Below, in pieces: positions 1 to 5,649 of a DNA stretch of 21,410 nucleotides. The notes beneath the pieces were generated by a model. It made no database searches, was not told where the DNA came from, and worked only from the letters and a program-made list of their open reading frames with translations. The translations under genes were made by a program, and so were the position numbers. Numbering within the stretch: the first letter of the stretch is position 1; every line of letters starts with the position of its first letter. Source of the stretch: Rhodospirillales bacterium (GTDB lineage: Bacteria; Pseudomonadota; Alphaproteobacteria; Rhodospirillales; JABHCV01); NCBI GenBank assembly GCA_016776705.1, contig JADHSW010000021.1:1-21410 (forward strand), given 5' to 3'.

Positions 1-1849
1 AGTTGTCGCCATTGTCAATTGTAATGCTGTGCCGCTCCATCCACACCGCGTTTTCCGCAGGTGGTGACATATTTCCTTTTGCATCGTCTTCACGTACATA
101 CCACCGGGAACGTTCTCCCTGGATGCCAAACCCTTCGGCTTCCTTTGTGGACATGACTGTGAGTGTTCTTGCGGCCCTGACCGCACCCGCAAGGGCCGAT
201 GCCCCTCTGGCTTGGTTGATGTCGCCAGCGAGGCCTACGATGCCGGTAGGGGTCTTCCTGACATGATGTGCGAGGTCTATGGCTGTATTTGTGTCGTTTG
301 CCAGTTGCGCAAATATGTCGAGAACGCTGTCGATGGCTTTGTTGTCGTTTTCATCGGCGTAGTGTGACTTAACCAGGGGGTCGATTGAGACAACGTCGAT
401 GCTGTTTTCGATGATTTGGGTGCGCAGTTGGTCCACATCGGGGGTCTGTATGACGAGCCCGTTGTCGCCTTTTTCTGCGAGGATAACTTTTCGGTCACGG
501 CCTGAATGAATGAAAACCCGTTTGCCGATGTCAACATGATCAAGGTTGAAGTGGTCAAGAATGGCGTAATAACGTCGGTTTAGTTCATCCTGGGGGTCTT
601 CGAGGTTGATGTGTAAGACACGGAGGTTCTTTTCATAAATTTTAACGCCGAGCAGGGATTGCTGTGCAGCCATAGCGACGGCTTCAATCATCATCAAGGT
701 TGTCTTGCCGACACCGCCAGGGCTGATCGTTGCCGATGTGAACTTCCTGATTAAGTGTTTCCCATAGACGAATTCGCGAAGGGGAATCTCCCTGACGCTT
801 GGGCGTTGTGTCATGGATTTAAGGATAAGGTCAGGTAGGACACTCGGTGTAACCGGTGGCGGTGCGTGCACCGGTTCGGGCGCATATCCCTTATCGATAG
901 CACCTCTCAACATGACATCGACCTCTGTCGTTGTCTGTTCGGTAGTGTAACCAGGCTGCGTGAACGCCAAACATGATAGGCGAATAGCGTCAGCCGGCCA
1001 CCCTATAGCCACCCAGGACGCTACCTGGTCACGCACAGCATTGTGCCAGTTGCCTTCCTGGATGGCGTCTAGGGTCTTCTGTAACTCGACGCCAGGACCG
1101 AAAGTAGGTAGACCCAACCCACCCTTGGAGCCTTCCGATCCCGGCGTCACACTGGCTGTAGGGGTGCCAGCGTATGTCGTATGAAGGTGAACGGTGTCCA
1201 CTGGATCACGCTCTTCACCATCGAATTCTGTTTGTATCGTTGCGGTTTCAGCGATGTAGCCTTTGTCCCGCTTCTTTGCTGTGGGGTAATTTACGCACCC
1301 AGCGAGGCGCAGTATGCGGCGGGGATCGATGACACTGTCACCCTTGAAGTAATTGGCTATGCCGACCTGGGTCTGTCTCCAGGCTTCCAGGTTATAGACA
1401 GGGTTCTCATGTTCCCAGTACAGATGGCACCGGCGCCAGGGTGTTGTGCCTGTGTTTGTACTGTATGTGTTGTTGATCGGCATCCCAGCCTTGGCTATTT
1501 CTAGTGATTCTTCGCTATCGAGATCACCGAAACTGAAGAATGCACAGTGAATATCTTTATCCGTTGCGCTCTTGTTGTGGTCCAAGCCCAACTTACGGGG
1601 GTTAGCGCCAACGTATATATTCCAACCGGCGCTGTTCCAATCCATTGCCCACTGCACTGCTTGTGCGATTCCGACCACTGTCGTTGGAAACTGGTGTGAT
1701 ATCCACGCTTGCCCGTCCACTTCTGATCGATCCAGTTGCAGTGTGGTATCTGGGCATTCGTCCTGGCAGCGCCTGAAGAGGCGCTCCAGATGATGTTGTG
1801 TTGCGGTTAAGTCTGGATTGATATTTTTGGGGTTATCGACTATATTCAT
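1..1849 (-). CDS. Primase-helicase replication protein of an integrated element (C-terminus beyond the window)
   Basis: The minus-strand frame stays open from the ATG at 1849 to the left edge, giving about 616 residues with no stop. The N-terminal third looks like an archaeo-eukaryotic-type primase of RepB-like elements: an acidic D109-L-D111 pair, a tryptophan/arginine-rich segment with H142 followed by LYW, and the motif RILRLAGCVNYP. The second half is a RecA/RepA-like (AAA_25-type) helicase: Walker A SPGGVGKTT with K382, Walker B VVSIDP with D490, then HHVRKTP and RGASALAGAVRAA. I infer that it primes and unwinds the element's own origin. It is the last visible gene of an int, unknown, AlpA-like, replicase series on one strand. 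The ATG has only a weak purine-rich stretch upstream and overlaps the stop of a possible 19-codon leader ORF, so translational coupling is possible. The domain assignment is firm; the exact family is less so. Confidence 0.85.
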   Translation of the reverse strand, partial: MNIVDNPKNINPDLTATQHHLERLFRRCQDECPDTTLQLDRSEVDGQAWISHQFPTTVVGIAQAVQWAMDWNSAGWNIYVGANPRKLGLDHNKSATDKDIHCAFFSFGDLDSEESLEIAKAGMPINNTYSTNTGTTPWRRCHLYWEHENPVYNLEAWRQTQVGIANYFKGDSVIDPRRILRLAGCVNYPTAKKRDKGYIAETATIQTEFDGEERDPVDTVHLHTTYAGTPTASVTPGSEGSKGGLGLPTFGPGVELQKTLDAIQEGNWHNAVRDQVASWVAIGWPADAIRLSCLAFTQPGYTTEQTTTEVDVMLRGAIDKGYAPEPVHAPPPVTPSVLPDLILKSMTQRPSVREIPLREFVYGKHLIRKFTSATISPGGVGKTTLMMIEAVAMAAQQSLLGVKIYEKNLRVLHINLEDPQDELNRRYYAILDHFNLDHVDIGKRVFIHSGRDRKVILAEKGDNGLVIQTPDVDQLRTQIIENSIDVVSIDPLVKSHYADENDNKAIDSVLDIFAQLANDTNTAIDLAHHVRKTPTGIVGLAGDINQARGASALAGAVRAARTLTVMSTKEAEGFGIQGERSRWYVREDDAKGNMSPPAENAVWMERHSITIDNGDN

Positions 1850-1905
1850 TTTGCAAACTTTCTTTGCCCCGTATCGACTGTGGAGGTCGTGCGGGGCGTT
1901 TTCAT
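1846..1905 (-). CDS. Possible 19-residue leader peptide overlapping the replicase start
   Basis: A short frame opens with ATG at 1905 and reads MKTPRTTSTV and nine further residues, rich in Thr, Arg and Lys. Its TGA overlaps the replicase ATG in the arrangement ATGA, the classic sign of translational coupling. The replicase has no strong ribosome binding site of its own, which would fit. Against it, the leader has no clear Shine-Dalgarno either, and a 19-codon frame can arise by chance. No function is assigned. Confidence 0.25.
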   Translation of the reverse strand: MKTPRTTSTVDTGQRKFAK

Positions 1906-1940
1906 GCCACCGCAATAAGGGTGAGATAAATGAGAGGGGC

Positions 1941-2285
1941 TTAGGCAGCAGATAGTGCCGCTCGCCCCTTTTCTCGGCCGGCTTCAGCATCAGGTATTTC
2001 GTTTGTTGGCTTGCCGCGATGGGTTTCTAGCCACTGATAAAGTTCAGTGAGGCTGTAATACTTGCGCCCGTTGATGACATACGCGGTGGGGAACTTAGGG
2101 CTGTACGCTCCGTCAGGCTCATCCGATTGGTTAGCCTCTTCAGCTACATCTAAATCGACGGCCCCTTCAGACCCAACTGATGCACTGTGCTCCCAGCGAG
2201 ACCAGGTCATAGCAGACACGCCACCGGCGATTTTCTGACATTTTTTCTGGGGGGCTAATACGAAATCATTGTTGTTGGCGGACAT
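1941..2285 (-). CDS. AlpA/excisionase-like DNA-binding protein with a split helix-turn-helix and wing
   Basis: This protein has 114 residues. The ATG at 2285 follows a GTGAGG ribosome binding site at good spacing. Residues around 10-35 read like the two helices of an AlpA or MerR-type winged helix (KCQKIAGGVSAMTWSRWEHS). The stretch FPTAYVINGRKYYSLTELYQWLE near residues 65-88 matches the wing and last helix of the same fold. In ordinary AlpA proteins these parts are adjacent; here about 30 acidic, Ser/Glu-rich residues separate them. AlpA proteins act as excisionases or activators of integrase and excision genes in P4-like elements and satellites. Its position between integrase and replicase supports that role. 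The fold is inferred from motif reading, so the assignment is moderate. Confidence 0.6.
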   Translation of the reverse strand: MSANNNDFVLAPQKKCQKIAGGVSAMTWSRWEHSASVGSEGAVDLDVAEEANQSDEPDGAYSPKFPTAYVINGRKYYSLTELYQWLETHRGKPTNEIPDAEAGREKGRAALSAA

Positions 2286-2356
2286 CGTTGATACCTCACT
2301 ATTTAAAAGTTAGGTAAGGATGGCTCGCGCTAGGCGGTTACGATATGGTAGACGCC

Positions 2357-2881
2357 CTAGGGGACATTGACACCCCCGGCTAATTCAGCCCGGTATTTGA
2401 TGACCAGTTCGCGGTACTTTTCTTTCTTTTGGTAACTGCTGACTGTCGCCCGTGCAATGCCCGCCTCGTCGGCAATGCCCGCCTTTGTTGCCTGGCTGGG
2501 CTTTTCTCCCGTCGGATCGACGTCATGTTCTGCCTCATACTTCGCAGCCGCGACCAATTTCGGGTATTGGCCAGGGGGGACGTCATATTCGGAAGCCAGC
2601 AGTCGCATTATGTATTCGGCTTCACGCCCACTACCGACACGCCCCAATCCAGCCGCTTGCATATCTTTATCGGACGGTAGTGTGTTGCGACGGTCATCCC
2701 CGATAAAAACCGCGATCAGATCTATCAACTCGGTTGGTGGGGCAACGTTCTCATCATGACATTGCTGAAGAAGTGATAGTGCCCGGTCCCGGCGGAGTTG
2801 ATTTAACGGCTTATTCCCACGCAATTGATCCCCAGCAAGCTCGCCGATGACACGTCCCCATTCAATTTCATCGTCACTCAT
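2357..2881 (-). CDS. Unknown protein with a C-terminal helix-turn-helix-like segment
   Basis: The frame gives 174 residues from the ATG at 2881, where GGGAG sits 8 nt upstream; a TTG fifteen bases earlier is in frame but has no ribosome binding site. I do not recognise the family. The protein is charged, has no membrane segment, and is mostly helical in appearance. The segment ATKAGIADEAGIARATVSSYQKK near residues 131-153 resembles a helix-turn-helix with a GIARATV-type turn and recognition helix, so DNA binding is plausible. It follows the integrase by 38 nt and precedes the AlpA-like gene by 71 nt, all on one strand, so it probably belongs to the element's control or replication module. The function is otherwise open. 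Confidence 0.7.
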   Translation of the reverse strand: MSDDEIEWGRVIGELAGDQLRGNKPLNQLRRDRALSLLQQCHDENVAPPTELIDLIAVFIGDDRRNTLPSDKDMQAAGLGRVGSGREAEYIMRLLASEYDVPPGQYPKLVAAAKYEAEHDVDPTGEKPSQATKAGIADEAGIARATVSSYQKKEKYRELVIKYRAELAGGVNVP

Positions 2882-2919
2882 ACCGGCATCTCCCAATTTA
2901 TAACTTATCTTTCTCCAAA

Positions 2920-4173
2920 CTATTTCTCGGTAACGATCTTCTCAACGTGCACGCCCCAATCATTGAGCGCGGCCTTCCTTGCATCCATGTATTGCGCCTT
3001 ATTATAAATGCCGGCAACTTCAGCCTTCGCTTCCCCCGATATATGATTGACCACAGCCTCAACGACATGTGGCGCGATGCCCATCTCGTTCATACCCGTC
3101 ACCATTGTGCGGCGGAAATCATGAATGCGCCAATCTCTGACGCTTGATTTTCTGTCGATGCTTTTCTTTGTTTTGCTAAAACCAACGACAGGGGTGGTTC
3201 CTTTCGTCGAAAATACAAACTCGCCTATGCGTTCCTGATTTTTGATAATTGATTTTGCGATTGGTGATAGTGGAACAATATGCGGCAAGCCATTCTTAGT
3301 GCGCCTACCATCTAGAGTGAGGGTGGATTTTTTAAGGTCGACCTCGGCCCATGTCATTTCGGATATTTCCTTCAGACGTTGCCCTGTTAGAATGAGTACT
3401 TTCAGGCAATCGGCTAGTGGGCCGCCATGCACATCACAAGATTTCCAGATTGCCCGCATTTCATCATCTTCAAGTGTGCGATCTCTTTGCAGCTTCTCCG
3501 GGACTTCGTCTACGAACTGGCATGGAGAACTATCAATTAGCCGTTTACGTACGCACCAATTCATCATGGTGTTCAAGACTTCAAAAGAACGGTGCGCTGA
3601 AGATGCACCCGTCAAGTTCCGGTTCTTGGTTTCAGATACCGACTCTTCAATTTCTCTCAGGGCATCGGTTATGTCGTGTTCGGTGATGTCTCTGATGGAC
3701 AGATTGTTCCACGCATTAAATTTGCTCAAAGCCCAGGTGTTATCTTTCAGCGTCTTTTCCCGCCATGCACTTTTGGCTTTCTTCCGCCCCCGTCCAATTC
3801 CGTATCTTTTTCCAGTTTCCAGAAATTCATCCCGACATACTGAGAAAGTAAGGCGAGATGCCTTTACCTTTTCTCGTTCTGTTATTTGTTTAGCCTTGCG
3901 GGGATCGGTTCCTTGTTGTGCGAGGGTCTTGTTCTCAATAGCTGTTGCGCGCGCATCGGCAAGTGTCGTGGCGGGGAAACGACCCAAGGTAACGCGGACG
4001 TTCTTCATCTTGCCGTTCACAAGGGTTTTCGTGAGGAGGGTGAAAGCCTTCGTTCCCTTAGCGCCGACACGCAGTCCCAACCCAGAAACTTCGGTGTCCC
4101 AATGCTCCTTCTGGTCTCTGCCAACAGGTGGCTTTATCCGTTCAATGCCTTTGCTTGTTAGCTTTTTGGCCAT
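2920..4173 (-). CDS. int: P4-type tyrosine recombinase (integrase)
   Basis: This 417-residue site-specific recombinase would insert and excise the element. Residues 1-95 are a DUF4102-type arm-binding domain (SKGIERIKPPVGRDQ, GLGLRV, VTLGRFPATTLADAR). Residues about 105-215 form the core-binding helical domain. The catalytic domain has R266 (LTGQRLKEI), K293, H351 and R354 (HDFRR), H377 and the nucleophile Y390 (GIYNKAQY), so the full set appears intact. The length is normal for the family. The ATG at 4173 follows GAGGA at about 9 nt. The gene lies at the element's right end, about 190 bp from a tRNA-like attachment remnant, and reads into the element. An antisense 320-codon frame over the same stretch is taken as a shadow. 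Confidence 0.95.
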   Translation of the reverse strand: MAKKLTSKGIERIKPPVGRDQKEHWDTEVSGLGLRVGAKGTKAFTLLTKTLVNGKMKNVRVTLGRFPATTLADARATAIENKTLAQQGTDPRKAKQITEREKVKASRLTFSVCRDEFLETGKRYGIGRGRKKAKSAWREKTLKDNTWALSKFNAWNNLSIRDITEHDITDALREIEESVSETKNRNLTGASSAHRSFEVLNTMMNWCVRKRLIDSSPCQFVDEVPEKLQRDRTLEDDEMRAIWKSCDVHGGPLADCLKVLILTGQRLKEISEMTWAEVDLKKSTLTLDGRRTKNGLPHIVPLSPIAKSIIKNQERIGEFVFSTKGTTPVVGFSKTKKSIDRKSSVRDWRIHDFRRTMVTGMNEMGIAPHVVEAVVNHISGEAKAEVAGIYNKAQYMDARKAALNDWGVHVEKIVTEK

Positions 4174-4196
4174 CGGCAGTGATCCTCATTTCACAA

Positions 4197-4217
4197 ATAG
4201 GTAGCGCTATAGGTAGC
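4197..4217. repeat. Direct repeat ATAGGTAGC x2 upstream of int
   Basis: Two exact copies of ATAGGTAGC lie at 4197-4205 and 4209-4217, a 12-nt period, just upstream of the integrase start. A 12-nt period puts both copies on nearly the same face of the helix. They could be a regulator or recombinase binding site. The role is inferred from position only. Confidence 0.5.
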
Positions 4218-4246
4218 ATAATTTCGTGATTTGTCATGCTAGCTAA

Positions 4247-4337
4247 TGTTAGGCCGTGAAGAGAAATATAGCCTGGTTTTGCTGATAATGTAAGAGGAAT
4301 ACTGAGATTTTCTATGAGGCTGTTAGGGGGTGTTAGG
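4247..4337. repeat. Three direct copies of TGTTAGG between int and the attachment core
   Basis: TGTTAGG occurs at 4247-4253, 4321-4327 and 4331-4337. Short direct repeats between an integrase gene and its core site are typical of integrase arm-binding sites, which the DUF4102 domain would contact. Seven bases is short enough that chance is possible. The surrounding 4174-4361 stretch holds no gene and should also contain the int promoter. Confidence 0.4.
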
Positions 4338-4361
4338 TATCAACATAGGAAGAATGTCTGT

Positions 4362-4384
4362 TTCAATCCCAGTCGTGCCCACCA
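4362..4384 (+). other. Attachment-site remnant (attR): 3' end of a tRNA
   Basis: The 23 bases parse exactly as a tRNA 3' end on the plus strand: T-loop TTCAATC (4362-4368), T-stem 3' strand CCAGT, acceptor 3' strand CGTGCCC, discriminator A, and CCA (4382-4384). The five bases before it (TCTGT) do not pair with CCAGT, and there is no anticodon or D arm upstream, so this is a fragment and not a gene. With the integrase to the left, it fits the right junction of an element inserted at a tRNA 3' end, where the host keeps only the duplicated core. The intact tRNA, with acceptor 5' strand GGGCACG, is predicted at the left end beyond this window. Confidence 0.7.
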
Positions 4385-4533
4385 TTTCTTTCCGTTTAAC
4401 ATCACAGAAGGCAGCCACTTAAAACCCACAGAACTTCATGCGGTCACATTCTGGTCACACCAGAGGAGTTCTCGATTTGTCGGGGCCTTGGCATAAGCCA
4501 TCAGGATCGCTGTCGACCCACAGCAGATGTTTG
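4385..4533. other. Host sequence between attR and the solute-binding protein gene, no gene seen
   Basis: This stretch lies downstream of the solute-binding protein gene and outside the element. It contains a small inverted repeat, CTGGT-CAC-ACCAG (4451-4463), and a repeated GGTCACA. There is no T-run to make a convincing terminator and no coding frame that I can support. Confidence 0.4.
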
Positions 4534-5304
4534 CTAGTCCGGACGTTGCACCTTGAGGTCGTGTATTTTCTCTAACTCGTCATACATTCCCTCAGCAACC
4601 AACACCCGATAGGACCGGTCAAAATCGGCAATGATTTTATCTTTGTTCGGATGTTGTTTCGAAATAAGGGGAGAGTTCAGATTGACCCTCAAGGGCGGAT
4701 CAAGCGCCTTAATTTTATATGTGAACGGCTGGGCAAATGATTTGATTGCTTCATTCAGGCTGACAGGGTCGCTGACGATGGCGTCAAATCTTTGACCTGC
4801 CAACATGGCGGGAAGCTTTTCCAACTTGCCGACTTTCACGACTTCGATTTTTTCCTGGTCCGCGAATATCGCCTCAAGCCCGCCTGCTTCCCTAACCAGC
4901 CCGACTTTTTTCCCATAAAAATTTTTCATCTCGCCAGATTGAAGGGGCGATCCTTCTAAAGTGATGAAATTTACGGTGTCTTTAACAATTACATTTAGGT
5001 AATCGAAATACGGGGCAAAGTTATCACCGCGCCAGCCCGAAGCAACAAGATCAATTTGCTGCTGTTTTACAAGTTCAACACATCTTGGCCACGGCATGAT
5101 CTTGGTTTCGACTTTATAGCCCGCATGACGAAATACCCTCATCGCCAAATCGGATACATAACCCTTACCCGGAAGGTTTTCGCCGCCCAATTTCCCCCAT
5201 GTTGTGCTGCAGAGCTTTAAGGTCGTTCCATTTTCTGCCGTTGCGGGTGTCAATTGAGCCGCGAGACCAAGAAAAAGAGCAATAGCCCCAATAAATATCT
5301 TCAT
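4534..5304 (-). CDS. Periplasmic solute-binding protein, family 3 (amino-acid type)
   Basis: The frame gives 256 residues from the ATG at 5304, which has GGA seven bases upstream; an in-frame TTG at 5316 is less likely. A clear signal peptide, MKIFIGAIALFLGLAAQ ending in ATA, is followed by the mature start ENGTT. The body has the SBP_bac_3 layout: LKLCSTTWGKLGGE, GYVSDLAMRVFRHAGY, MPWPRCVELVKQQQIDLVASG near the first lobe, and KVGLVREAGG, DAIVSDPVSLNEAI and LISKQHPNKDKIIADFD in the second lobe. Such proteins bind amino acids or related polar solutes in the periplasm. No permease or ATPase gene is adjacent, so it is an orphan that may feed a distant transporter or act as a sensor. It stands alone downstream of the cyclic di-GMP enzyme gene. 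Confidence 0.88.
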   Translation of the reverse strand: MKIFIGAIALFLGLAAQLTPATAENGTTLKLCSTTWGKLGGENLPGKGYVSDLAMRVFRHAGYKVETKIMPWPRCVELVKQQQIDLVASGWRGDNFAPYFDYLNVIVKDTVNFITLEGSPLQSGEMKNFYGKKVGLVREAGGLEAIFADQEKIEVVKVGKLEKLPAMLAGQRFDAIVSDPVSLNEAIKSFAQPFTYKIKALDPPLRVNLNSPLISKQHPNKDKIIADFDRSYRVLVAEGMYDELEKIHDLKVQRPD

Positions 5305-5478
5305 TTCACAATCCAAATTCTGAAGTGGAGGTTTTTGATCTGAATATTAATACATCAATATATTAAGCACAGACGCCAAATTCATAATTTGCAGTTTCAT
5401 GGCAAATATTCAACCCAATAAAAGATTCAGCTTCTTTCTGAGGCTGTTCACCGTATTAACCGTGAGGAGGGTCCACAG

Positions 5479-5649
5479 GTGCGCAAAAGAAAACGGATCG
5501 GCCCACCCGACGTGCGGAACCTGGAGCGCCTGTCGGAAAATCGGATACTGCCCGGTGCCATCGTCGTCGATAATGGTCCCTATCCGCTGTTGCTTATATT
5601 CGGGATCGTTCAGGCTAATTTTCTGGATTGGTTCGCTTTGTCCAGATAG
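5479..5649 (+). CDS. Possible small protein of 56 residues with a hydrophobic C-terminus
   Basis: The frame starts at GTG 5479, eight bases after a full AGGAGG (5465-5470), and ends at TAG 5647-5649. The product begins MRKRKRIGPPDVRNLERLSE, basic and polar, then has a hydrophobic stretch PYPLLLIFGIVQANFLDWF near residues 36-54 that could be one membrane segment or a packed helix. Its end overlaps the last 40 bases of the convergent GGDEF-EAL gene, and it diverges from the solute-binding protein gene. The ribosome binding site is the best in this stretch and is the main support. A competing 99-codon minus-strand frame covers the same bases. I do not recognise a family, and a chance frame remains possible. 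Confidence 0.4.
   Translation: MRKRKRIGPPDVRNLERLSENRILPGAIVVDNGPYPLLLIFGIVQANFLDWFALSR

Noticed and set aside
3242..4204. 320-codon plus-strand frame across the integrase gene
   Set aside because: It is antisense to a complete tyrosine recombinase with every catalytic residue; its translation is Ser/Arg-rich and shows no domain.
4341..4384. A complete tRNA gene at the integrase-side boundary
   Set aside because: Only the T-loop to CCA part is present; the T-stem 5' strand does not pair and no anticodon or D arm can be built upstream.
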